The notes under the pieces were generated by a model. It worked only from the letters and a program-made list of their open reading frames with translations, was not told the origin of the DNA and did not search any database. 64,000 nt of DNA. It comes from G963668345 sp965226215 (GTDB taxonomy: Bacteria; Acidobacteriota; Terriglobia; Bryobacterales; UBA6623). Of this stretch, positions 33,846-42,251 are shown in pieces (the first letter of the stretch is position 1; each line of letters begins with the position of its first letter). The stretch covers positions 4,278,001-4,342,000 of the forward strand of contig CBDDCH010000002.1 in assembly GCA_965226215.1 (NCBI GenBank), in the 5' to 3' direction. The translations under genes were made by a program, and so were the position numbers.

Positions 33846-35447
33846 TCACCGCGCGTAGTAACCCGCCCTGGCGCGCACTTTTACGCCGCGCCGCGTCACT
33901 GCGGCATGAACCGTCCGCCACTCACCACGGAACACTTGGTTCTTGGGGTAATAGGCGACGCTGTAAACACTGCGCAGCTCGTCGGCCACGAGCGGGAAGA
34001 CCGGCTCTAGATCTTGGATCGATAGCGCCGGGAACAGTCGCCCGCCCGACGCGTCAGCGAGCTTCTGCATCCTCCTACGGGCTTTTTGTGACCAGCCTTG
34101 GCCGAATCGTTCTCCCGAGCGGAGAAAAACCGGATAGATCAAAGCATCGACCTGACCCGCAGCTTGCACCAGCTTTTTGAAACTCACACGGGAAGGCATT
34201 TGCTGGCGGCTGACCTGGTTGTCAATTCCATCACTGATGACGATCAGGCCGTTGCGCTCCCCGGGGCGGTATCGCAGATCTTCCGCATAGGCCAACACGA
34301 CCGTGTCGTAAAGCGGTGACGCCCCCGAAACATCCGGGATCCCCCGGATGGTCTTCAGCAGCCCCTCCCGCTCGGCGGTAAGTTTGGAGACAACGTGGAA
34401 GACTCCTCCGGCCAACGCGTAAAGGGCCACTCGATCGCCCGGTCGGGCCAGCCCAACGAACTTCGCCGCGGCTTCCCGCATCGACGCCCGGTCGGGCCGC
34501 GTACTGCCGCTTAGATCGAGAAGGATTGCCAAGTTGAAGGGGACATCTTCGGAGCCGGCGAAAGCGACCTCCTGTAGCACGCCGTCCTCCCATACTTCGA
34601 AGTCCTCCGAGCTTAAACCCGTTACCGGCTGGCCTGCCTCGTCCGAGGCGGCCAGAACGAGGTTGACCATGCGAACGTCGGAGCGAAACAGCAGACTGCT
34701 GTCGTCGACCGAAAAGTCGGCCTTTGGCCGCGTGGTTGCGTTTCTCTTGAAACTGCTCGGCGCGGGGGGTCCTCGCAAGATCTCCTCGAGCACAGCAGGG
34801 GCCTGCCAGGGGAACTTGATAGGTGACTCCTTGGGAATGGGGTGGTCGGTCAACTCGACTTCGCCCGGGCTCTTGGCCTTGACCCGGAACTCCCCGTAGG
34901 CGCCGAAGGGATCATCGAGCCGATCGCGAAGCCGCCAGATCGTTCTCTCCGGTGTCACGTCGATTCGATTTCGAGAAAACTTGAGACCCCTAGCGATTTT
35001 TACCTCTTGCGGCTTTTCTTCCGCGTCGAGCCGGATGCGGGTAATCCGCCATGGGGCCGAGAGAAACAGGTCGCCACTCTCAGTCTGAAGGCGAGCGCGC
35101 CGTATCATGCCGGTAACCGCGATGGCACCGCTGGTGGTTGTCGCCTCGAGCAAGAAGTCGAATGGGAGCCGGATATGGAGATCGATTGGCTCGCTGTCCG
35201 GAGGATCACAGCGCACGACAATGCGGCCTGGCGCCCGAACAATGCGGATATCCTCCTGAGTAAGCTTGCGGCCGGTGCTTTGCCCCCGAATTTGCAGCCC
35301 CGCTACCTGGCTGGCTTGTACGTACACTCCTCCCACGGAGTTGTGGACTTCCAGCGTCATGGCCGAGCTGCCTGCCGCCGCCCAGGCGATCAGAGCAACG
35401 CTCGAAAGTAGCCTTCGGCCGATGTCCGTGGCGGCGAGCCTTGTCAC
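33846..35447 (-). CDS. VWA-domain exported protein (acidobacterial TIGR03436 type)
   Basis: 533 aa with signal peptide (LLSSVALIAWAAAGSSAM). Residues about 20-210 are beta-rich, with DUF4097-like content. From about 245 the acidobacterial VWA module begins: VRMVNLVLAASDEAGQPVTG, LSSEDFEVWEDGVLQEVAF, then LAILLDLSGSTRPD with a MIDAS DxSxS, NGLIVISDGIDN and the closing YYPKNQVFRGEWRTVHAAVTRRG and VRARAGYYAR. The family is strongly associated with Acidobacteriota and supports the taxonomic call. Likely surface or periplasmic binding. Confidence 0.9.
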   Translation of the reverse strand: MTRLAATDIGRRLLSSVALIAWAAAGSSAMTLEVHNSVGGVYVQASQVAGLQIRGQSTGRKLTQEDIRIVRAPGRIVVRCDPPDSEPIDLHIRLPFDFLLEATTTSGAIAVTGMIRRARLQTESGDLFLSAPWRITRIRLDAEEKPQEVKIARGLKFSRNRIDVTPERTIWRLRDRLDDPFGAYGEFRVKAKSPGEVELTDHPIPKESPIKFPWQAPAVLEEILRGPPAPSSFKRNATTRPKADFSVDDSSLLFRSDVRMVNLVLAASDEAGQPVTGLSSEDFEVWEDGVLQEVAFAGSEDVPFNLAILLDLSGSTRPDRASMREAAAKFVGLARPGDRVALYALAGGVFHVVSKLTAEREGLLKTIRGIPDVSGASPLYDTVVLAYAEDLRYRPGERNGLIVISDGIDNQVSRQQMPSRVSFKKLVQAAGQVDALIYPVFLRSGERFGQGWSQKARRRMQKLADASGGRLFPALSIQDLEPVFPLVADELRSVYSVAYYPKNQVFRGEWRTVHAAVTRRGVKVRARAGYYAR

Positions 35448-35637
35448 CCCCTCATGGTAGCTTGGCGGTTAGGCTCGCGGCCTCAGGGAGGGCCTTGCGG
35501 TCGAGGAAGGTAGCAACGGCCTGTACCTAAATCAGCCTCCGCCTACACGGTCTCTCGGTGCCACGAAGCAGGAGTGCTACAATCGTCCCGAAAACAGGAT
35601 CGATCCGTGGATACCTGACGCTCTGAGAGAGACAGCC

Positions 35638-36132
35638 ATGCCGGATGAAACTAAGCCCTTGGTGGGCGTGATCATGGGAAGTCAGTCTGACTGGGAGACG
35701 ATGAAGCACGCCGATGAAATGCTCACGCGCTTCGGCGTAGCGCACGAGTGCCAGGTGATGTCGGCGCACCGCACTCCGGCGATGACCACCGAATACGCGA
35801 AGACGGCTGAGGAACGAGGCATCCAAGTTTTGATCGCCGCCGCCGGGGGAGCGGCGCACCTGGCAGGGGTCGTTGCGGCCCATACTCTGCTACCCGTGCT
35901 CGGGGTTCCCATCCAAAACGCTGCTCTCAACGGAATGGACTCGCTGCTTTCGACCGTCCAGATGCCCGGAGGGATCCCCGTCGGCACACTGGCGATCGGC
36001 AAGGCGGGAGCGACCAACGCCGCCCTGCTTGCGGTGGCCATCCTAGCCAACCACGACCCGCGGTTGAAGAAACAACTAGTGCAGTTTCGCGAGCAACAGG
36101 CTGAGAAAGTCCGCAACGCTACGTTGGGATAG
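35638..36132 (+). CDS. purE: 5-(carboxyamino)imidazole ribonucleotide mutase PurE
   Basis: 164 aa, matching class I PurE length. GVIMGSQSDWETM (10-22), CQVMSAHRTPAMT with the catalytic His and IAAAGGAAHLAGVVAAHT are diagnostic. NAALNGMDSLLSTVQMPGGI and GKAGATNAALLAV complete the fold. Converts N5-CAIR to CAIR in purine synthesis. PurK would be required; it is not adjacent. Confidence 0.96.
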   Translation: MPDETKPLVGVIMGSQSDWETMKHADEMLTRFGVAHECQVMSAHRTPAMTTEYAKTAEERGIQVLIAAAGGAAHLAGVVAAHTLLPVLGVPIQNAALNGMDSLLSTVQMPGGIPVGTLAIGKAGATNAALLAVAILANHDPRLKKQLVQFREQQAEKVRNATLG

Positions 36133-36545
36133 CCGACTCCCGGTGGCCACGCAGGCACGCACCCTCACAGCGATTCCGGATTCGCCTCGCCCTGGAACGC
36201 CCGCGGCATGAAAACGGAGGCGGCGAACGCGGCGTACGCATTTTTGCGTACCGTGTCGCCATTCGCGGCAACACGCCTCGATGGCGCGCCGGCCCGCCCG
36301 CTGGGCGCTGGAGACCCATGCCGACAGGAATGTCGGCACGGCACGCTGAAAGCGTGCGCCACGTCGGTCTGCGCCAAGTCGGCCTAAGTCCCGATGTTTG
36401 TGGTAAACCTGAGTCCATGCTTCGCTGCCGAGTCATCGTGCCTTGGCTGCTTCCGGCCATCCTAGCGACAGAGGGGAAAAGTCGGTCAGCCGAAACTGCA
36501 TCAAATCCCTTTCCCCGACCTCGACAAGTGACTCAATGAGTAGCG
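36133..36545. repeat. Intergenic with dispersed hairpins
   Basis: Contains CGCGGCATGAAAACGGAGGC (36202-36224), which recurs inverted at 38831-38853, and several small palindromes such as GCCGACAGGAATGTCGGC and CACGCTGAAAGCGTG near 36310-36355. No gene seen. Confidence 0.5.
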
Positions 36546-36729
36546 CTAGCCCGTTTTTCTCACCACGTGCCGAGGCGAAGTGCGTGAGAAGCCCGTCAGT
36601 ACAAGGCGCGCGCCGCTCGGCGCGCGGAAGCGTACGTGAACAGTACGTTGAGCACGGCGAGCAAGCGCAACGCTGTAATGGCGGGCTTATTGCGTGCTTC
36701 GACCGTCAAGTGGTGAGAAATGCGGGCTA
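36546..36729. repeat. MITE-like element, family B, copy 3
   Basis: 184 bp with ends CTAGCCCGTTTTTCTCACCA and, inverted, GTGGTGAGAAATGCGGGCTA. Orientation of the interior is opposite to copies 1 and 2 (CGTTGAGCACGGCGAGCAAG). The right end contains the ATG of the next gene. Confidence 0.78.
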
Positions 36730-37457
36730 ATCCCGGGAACACAAGTTCGCCTCCTAACCGGCGTACGCTTTGGGTCGTGCTTCTGCTTGCCGCTCTGGCA
36801 TTGGCGGTTCTGTTCGTTTGGAAATCCGGCCTGGCAGTAAACCTCGGCAGCCGCGACGACATTGTGGAGTGGATGCGCCGGCGTGGCCCCCTGGGACCGC
36901 TTATCTGTATCGGGATTCAATTCCTCCAAGTCGTGCTATTCCCGTTCCCGGGCGAGATCACGCAAGTAGCGGCCGGCTATGTCTTTGGCGCCTGGGAGGG
37001 ATTCCTTTACTCCCTGATAGGGATCATGCTGGGAGAGGCCTTTGATTTCGTGTTCGCGCGACTTGTCGGACGTCCGGTCATAAGCAAGTTGATGGGTGGA
37101 CGGACTTTGGCCAGGGTCGACAAGCTACTCCAACCACTCCAATCGCGCAAGGGACGCTATGCGCTTTTCCTGCTTTTCGTGACGCCCGGCATGCCCAAGG
37201 ATGCCATGTCCTATGGAATTGGGTTGTCACAAATCAGGTTGCGGGAGTTCATGATCATTACGGGATTGGCGCGAACGCCGGCGCTATTGTTTAGTACCCT
37301 TTTCGGTTCGCAGCTCTACGAGCGAAACTGGTTTACGCTGGCACTGATCGGTGGAGTGGCGGTTCTCGTAACCGTCGGTTTTTACTTGTTCGAAAAGGGG
37401 CAACAGAAGCGAAGCGGGACCCCGGAACCCCCTGCGACAACCTCCGGGGAGCACTGA
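36720..37457 (+). CDS. TVP38/TMEM64-family (VTT domain) membrane protein
   Basis: 245 aa. One N-terminal span (TLWVVLLLAALALAVLFVW), then a VTT/DedA-like domain: GPLGPLICIGIQFLQVVLFP, FPGEITQVAAGYVFGAWEG and LIGIMLGEAFDFVFARLVGR. LLFVTPGMPKDAMSYGIG and FSTLFGSQLYERNW follow. Members handle lipid scrambling or undecaprenyl-phosphate recycling (family knowledge). The ATG lies within the right end of a family B element; a GTG a few codons on (VVLLLA) is an alternative start. Followed after 32 nt by the DHPS-like gene. Confidence 0.85.
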   Translation: MRANPGNTSSPPNRRTLWVVLLLAALALAVLFVWKSGLAVNLGSRDDIVEWMRRRGPLGPLICIGIQFLQVVLFPFPGEITQVAAGYVFGAWEGFLYSLIGIMLGEAFDFVFARLVGRPVISKLMGGRTLARVDKLLQPLQSRKGRYALFLLFVTPGMPKDAMSYGIGLSQIRLREFMIITGLARTPALLFSTLFGSQLYERNWFTLALIGGVAVLVTVGFYLFEKGQQKRSGTPEPPATTSGEH

Positions 37458-37489
37458 GTGGGAGACAGCTGTCTGCAAGGAGTCGGAAT

Positions 37490-38353
37490 GTGAAAGTGCA
37501 TCGTGACCGCTACCCATGGGGAATCAAGGGGCGTGATCTGGCCCTAGGCGTGAGGACCGCCGTGGTGGGTGTGCTGGATGTTGGAGCGGCGTCTTCGCCC
37601 GATGCCGCGACGTCCGTCGAAGACGCCGTCGAGGGTGCGCAGAGGATTCAGGATCACGGCGCGGACCTAATCGACCTGACTGCCCAGCCTAGCTTTGCCA
37701 CTCCGGCCGTTATCTCCGCGGATGACGAACTGCGTCGGCTGGTTCCCCTCCTTCGGAACTTGCGACGTGACCTAGATATTCCGGTCTCGGTGACAACCTG
37801 CCACGCCGATACCGCGGAAAGGAGCCTCGCCCTTGGGGCAAACGTTATCAACGACTGGAGCGGCCTTTCCTTCGACCCCAGGATGGCCGAGGTCGTCAAT
37901 CAGCACGACGCCGGCCTAGTGATAGGTCATGTTCGAGGGACTCCCGAGAGCTGGCCGCGACAGCCCCCGCTTCCCAACCTCATGCCGACCATCAGGCGAG
38001 ATCTCGAGTCGGCATTGGGTCGCGCGCGCAGCGCCGGGATCGACCGCCGCCGAATTGTTGTGGACCCCGGCCTCGAAATGGGCAAGCGAGGACAGGAAAA
38101 CGACCAGATCCTGGCTGATCTGGACCGTCTCAGAGCGCTTGGCCAGCCGATCCTCGTGAGCCCGTCCCGCAAAAGGTTTCTCACCGAAAGCGTTCGGTCC
38201 CCCGCCAACGTCCGCTTGTTTGCGACTTTGGCTGCTGTTGCCGTAGCGGTTGCCGCCGGCGCACACGTCGTACGGGTTTACGAAGTGGAAGAGATCGCCC
38301 TAGTGCTGAAAGCGGCCGACCGAATACTTGAAGCCGCAGCGGGCCAGTCCTAG
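37490..38353 (+). CDS. Degenerate dihydropteroate synthase-like protein
   Basis: 287 aa from GTG with AAGGAG just upstream. A FolP-like TIM barrel is clear: GADLIDLTAQPSF, ANVINDWSGLSFD, VIGHVRGTPESW, VDPGLEMGKRGQEND, LVSPSRKRFLTE and HVVRVYEVEEI. Several pterin and phosphate ligands differ from E. coli DHPS. The NVTPDSFSDG loop reads LDVGAASSPD, SVDT reads SVTT, and the final R-x-H reads RVY. Asn of INDxSG, Asp of DPG and Lys of SRK are kept. Either a DHPS with relaxed chemistry or a paralogue with another role. Not next to folate genes. Confidence 0.7.
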   Translation: MKVHRDRYPWGIKGRDLALGVRTAVVGVLDVGAASSPDAATSVEDAVEGAQRIQDHGADLIDLTAQPSFATPAVISADDELRRLVPLLRNLRRDLDIPVSVTTCHADTAERSLALGANVINDWSGLSFDPRMAEVVNQHDAGLVIGHVRGTPESWPRQPPLPNLMPTIRRDLESALGRARSAGIDRRRIVVDPGLEMGKRGQENDQILADLDRLRALGQPILVSPSRKRFLTESVRSPANVRLFATLAAVAVAVAAGAHVVRVYEVEEIALVLKAADRILEAAAGQS

Positions 38354-38895
38354 CCCCAATACTAGTTACTTAACGACCACGGATGCTCGAATTACTTCCT
38401 AGGATTGCGAGCTGGGCGCAAAGGTTTTAGGGACACGGAGGGTGGCAGCCAGGCGGCTCCCCGGGGGCGACATGTCGGACCCGGGGACCGGCGAGATCGC
38501 CGGTCCCTACTGCTGCGGCTGGTGACGACTCAAGTAGGGACTACTGCCGCAGCTGGTGACGACTCAAGTGGGGACAAGCGATCCCGCTTGTCCAGTGCGA
38601 CATGTCGCGGCGGTACATGACAAACGGCGTCATGCGGGGAAATACTCGTTGGTTCCATCACCGCTAATGTCGACAGTGTTGGTGCTAGCCCGCTTTTCCG
38701 GTTTGAACTAAGTACTCCATTTCATAAATTACACTCACGTTTCGGGCGGGCGTAGGCGGGCACAGCATGCTGTGCCCCTACAGGTCTGTTAGGTGCCTGG
38801 AAATGGAGGGGCGCGGCGTGCGCCACATCCGCCGCCTCCGTTTTCATGCCGCGGGGTGTACGCTGCCGTTCGAAAAGGATGTTCTCGGTGAAACT
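38354..38895. repeat. Repeat-rich intergenic region
   Basis: Contains, in order: a hairpin GGGACCGGCGA...TCGCCGGTCCC near 38475-38505, an imperfect tandem duplication of about 32 bp (GGTGACGACTCAAGT twice, near 38519-38573), and the perfect hairpin GGACAAGCG-ATCC-CGCTTGTCC at 38572-38593. Then come a CTAGCCCGCTTTTC end motif near 38690, a family C unit (38708-38785) and the inverted copy of the 36202 repeat (38831-38853). No gene seen. Confidence 0.55.
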
Positions 38896-40119
38896 CTACT
38901 TGCGGCTGATACCGTGCGCTTCGGAAGTGGCGGGAAACTCCAGCGCCGTCAAGGCGGCCGTTGTCTCCACACTCTCGGGTGGCTCGATGCCGGCAGCCCG
39001 AGCCATGGCGTGGACCGGTAGATTCTCGCTGACGCGCTCGAATATCATCTCGCTTCGGTTCGGATCGAGATCTACCTCAATCAGGTCGCCGGCACGAATC
39101 TGCTCGGTGGCGAGAAGGTTGGCCATCGGATAAACAAGGGCCCTTTCGATCGCCCGCTTAAGATGGCGTGCACCATATCGCGCATCCGTCCCTTCGTGCA
39201 GCAACCGATCCTTCGCCGAGGCGGAAAGCTGGAACAAGAACGGCGTGCCGTGGAACACCCGTTCGTGAACCCGGGCCAGTTCAAGGTCCAGAATCTGACG
39301 CAATTGTTCATCGCCAAGGGGTTTGAAAACGACGACCTTGTCAAGGCGGTTCATGAACTCCGGGGTAAACTTGCGCCGAGCGGCCGCGATGCCGGCACTG
39401 GAAATACTGTTCGTCATCTTCTCGCTGCGAGGATCTTTTCCCGCGGGTCGTGGACCGCTAAAGCCCAACCCCGGGCTCATCAGCGAGCTTATTTCCCTGG
39501 CCCCGAGGTTGCTGGTCATGAAAATCATGCTTTGAGAAAAATCAACCCGCCGGTTATCGCCCAGCGTCAGAGTAGCTTTATCGAGGATACCCAGCAGCAG
39601 GTTCCACAACGCGTCGCTGGCCTTCTCAATTTCGTCGAAAAGCACGAATGAAACCTTGACCTTCTCGGTGTGGTGCTGGCTAAGCACCTCCTGGCTCAAC
39701 AGGGGATGGGTCTCGCGATGGCCGAGGTAGCCGGGGGGCGACCCGATCAGTTTAGCGATCTCGTGGCTATGCTGAAACTCGGCGCAGTCGATCTTGACTA
39801 CAGCCCGGGCAGCGCCCAACAGCGTTTCGGCGATCGCTTCCACCACCCGCGTCTTGCCCGTTCCTGTCGGTCCCAAGAACAGGAAGTTTGCAATCGGTCT
39901 GCCAGGGCTGTTGAGAGAAGCCACGTAAGTCTGATAGGCGTTGACGATTTGTTCAATCGCCTGCTCTTGTCCCACAACCCGGCTGCGCAACCCGCGCTCT
40001 AACTGCTCGGCTTCCCAGCCTGTCAGGCCCGGGTCGAGTCGTTTTCGTATCGCTGCTTGTGCCACGTCATTACTCCTCAATCGTCTAGTAAAGTTCACGA
40101 CTGAGCCGGCCTCAATCAT
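38896..40119 (-). CDS. Clp/HSP100-like AAA+ ATPase, single domain
   Basis: 407 aa. One AAA+ module resembling the second ATPase domain of ClpA/ClpB: Walker A GPTGTGKT (83-90), pore loop GYLG (130-133), Walker B VLFDE (159-163), sensor-1 Asn204 in MTSNLGA and arginine finger in FMNRLD (Arg258). A ClpB-type small domain follows (YGARHLKRAIERALVYPMAN). There is no N-domain, no first ATPase ring, no ClpX zinc finger and no IGF/L ClpP-docking tripeptide visible. The first 45 residues and last 40 are unique. Probably an unfoldase or remodelling factor with an unknown client. Confidence 0.82.
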   Translation of the reverse strand: MIEAGSVVNFTRRLRSNDVAQAAIRKRLDPGLTGWEAEQLERGLRSRVVGQEQAIEQIVNAYQTYVASLNSPGRPIANFLFLGPTGTGKTRVVEAIAETLLGAARAVVKIDCAEFQHSHEIAKLIGSPPGYLGHRETHPLLSQEVLSQHHTEKVKVSFVLFDEIEKASDALWNLLLGILDKATLTLGDNRRVDFSQSMIFMTSNLGAREISSLMSPGLGFSGPRPAGKDPRSEKMTNSISSAGIAAARRKFTPEFMNRLDKVVVFKPLGDEQLRQILDLELARVHERVFHGTPFLFQLSASAKDRLLHEGTDARYGARHLKRAIERALVYPMANLLATEQIRAGDLIEVDLDPNRSEMIFERVSENLPVHAMARAAGIEPPESVETTAALTALEFPATSEAHGISRK

Positions 40120-40642
40120 ACTTACTTATCGGCACAGGGACAGTGCGGCTATAACCGCGCTTTCCTACAACAGCTCAGCCTTTCAGACGGCAAAGTTTCT
40201 ACCTCCAGTTTAGCTGCGTCGGCCATGCATTCACGTCGATCGCGAACATCACTCCGCTGAAAACAAAAGAGATATTTGCCGCGTAATGATGTGACTGAAG
40301 TCGTCCGCTGTAGGTCACTCGCAACATTTCTATCGTGTTGGACGTTGGCGGCGATCGCTGGGTGACACCTAACTTAGGATCGGTGCGTCGACGTACGTCA
40401 AATCGATTACACTTCCCCTTGGGCAGTTTCGTGTCGCGGGGGCACTCTCTCGAAGCAGCGTTTCCGGAAAGCCTTCGCGGTTGACGAATAGCCGGTGATT
40501 GTTGCATGCTTGCCCGAAAGTAGATGACTGCACAAACCGTTTACACTCGTTGGCGTCATCTCTTCTTCCGCGCCTTGAATGAAGCTTACTCGTCGATCCG
40601 AAACAGGCGTCGATCGATGTTCGGGATCGCATCCACAAGCTA
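40120..40642. other. Intergenic, nothing identified
   Basis: Divergent interval between the AAA+ gene (minus) and the aminotransferase (plus), so both promoters should be here. No repeat copy and no coding frame with support was found. Confidence 0.35.
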
Positions 40643-41942
40643 ATGTCCGCTATGGCCCAAGAACCTTCGTTGCCACTCAGCCTGAACCTCAACGTTCGCG
40701 GGCTGAAGCCCTCCGCGACGCTGGCCATTAACGAGCGCTCTGAGGGGATTAGACAACAGGGCCGTAAGGTCTACAAACTGGGCTTGGGACAATCTTGTTT
40801 TCCGGTCGTTCCGGTGGTGGTCGAAGCGCTCCAGGCGAACGCTTTTCAAAAGGACTACCTGCCGGTCAAGGGGCTCCCTGAGTTGCGCGACGCTGTGTCG
40901 CGCTATTACTGCCGAGCCCGCGGGGTCGAGTGCCGCGGGGACGACGTGTTGATCGGCCCGGGTTCGAAGGAACTGATGTTTCTGCTGCAACTGGTTTACT
41001 ACGGCGACCTTATCGTGCCCACTCCGACTTGGGTGTCTTACGCGCCGCAGGCGCACATCATCGGGCGTCATGTTCGCTGGCTGCGAACCCATGCGGAGAA
41101 CCGTTGGCGGTTAACACCGGATGAGTTGGAAAGCCTTTGTCGTCAAGACCCCGGTCGTCCGCGCCTTGTGGTTCTGAACTACCCGGCCAACCCCACCGGG
41201 GGCACCTACGAGGCGGAAGAGCTAAAGGCCCTTGCGGAAGTCGCCCGAAAAAACAATGTGATCTTGCTTTCCGACGAGATCTATGGAGAGCTTCATCATC
41301 AAGGCCGACATGTTTCCATCGCCCGCTTCTACCCGGAGGGTACGATTATCAGCGGCGGCCTCAGCAAATGGTGCGGCGCGGGCGGCTGGCGCTTGGGAGC
41401 GTTCGCGTTCCCACCGGGTTTGCGGTGGTTGTTGGATGCCATGGCCAACGTGGCCAGCGAAACCTACACCTCCACCTGCGCGCCCATTCAATACGCCGCC
41501 GTGCGCGCTTTTTCGGATGGACCACCGATCGAACGCTACCTAGTTCAGTCGCGCCGCATCCTCTCGGCGCTAGGACAGGAAATCGCGCGAAGATTGCAAC
41601 AGGCCGGGGTCAAGGTCGCACCGCCGCGGGGAGGGTTCTATCTGTTCCCCGATTTCGGTCCCCAGGCGGACCAACTTCTCAAGCGAGGTATCAAAACCGG
41701 CGAAGAGCTCTGCGAGCCTGCTGCGGGACACGGGCGTGGCCATTTTGCCGGGAAGCGAATTCGGCCGGCCCGAACGCGAGCTGACCGCCCGGCTCGCCTA
41801 TGTGGACTTCGATGGATCTCGAGCTCTGGAAGCCGCCGAGAGTTACGCGCTCGACAAACCCCTTGACGCGGAGTTTGCCCAGACCTATTGCGATAATGTT
41901 CTCGAGGCCATCGACTTGACTTGCGAATGGTTTAACCGCTGA
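40643..41942 (+). pseudogene. Class I/II aminotransferase with a frameshift
   Basis: The first 358 or so codons give a fold-type I PLP aminotransferase: YLPVKGLPELRDAVSRYY, PTPTWVSY, NPTGG (183-187), DEIYGEL (211-217) and the PLP Lys242 in ISGGLSKWCGAGGWRLGAF. After GEELC the frame continues into nonsense. In the adjacent frame SLLRDTGVAILPGSEFGRPE follows directly and runs to 41942, giving the family's C-terminus. One extra base at about 41714 explains it. Either a sequencing/assembly error or early decay. Total length about 432 aa, resembling aspartate or aromatic aminotransferases. Confidence 0.85.
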
Positions 41943-42044
41943 GACGGGCCACTTTCCTGCTCCAAGTCGTTCCAGCAGCCTTGGAGTTTTGCCGCGGCTG
42001 GAGGCTCTCGTAGACAGCTAGTGCTGAGTTTCTCACGACAGAAC

Positions 42045-42158
42045 TGTAGGGGCGGGCCACCGTGCCCGCCCAGAGAGGTTTTTGCGGGGTTTGGTCGCAA
42101 CCGAATGGGACGCAGTGTGAATCTCACGTTTGGGCGGACACGGTGGTCCGCCCCTACA
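42045..42158. repeat. Long imperfect inverted repeat
   Basis: TGTAGGGGCGGGCCACCGTG (42045 on) pairs with an arm ending CCGCCCCTACA at 42158, 26-27 bp each with two mismatches and a spacer of about 60 nt. The GTAGGGGC edge is shared with the family C palindromes. A piece of family B end (GAGGAAAGCGGGCTAGC) follows at 42200-42214, just before the acetoacetyl-CoA synthetase gene. Confidence 0.6.
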
Positions 42159-42251
42159 AAATAACGTTCGTTCAGCGCTGGCCATCCAAACCCTCGTGAG
42201 GAAAGCGGGCTAGCTTCGATGGCATTGAGCCCAGGCTCATCAGGCGCAGCC

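Noticed and set aside
38519..38573. Short direct repeats as a CRISPR array
   Set aside because: Only two imperfect units without spacers of unique sequence, and no cas genes.
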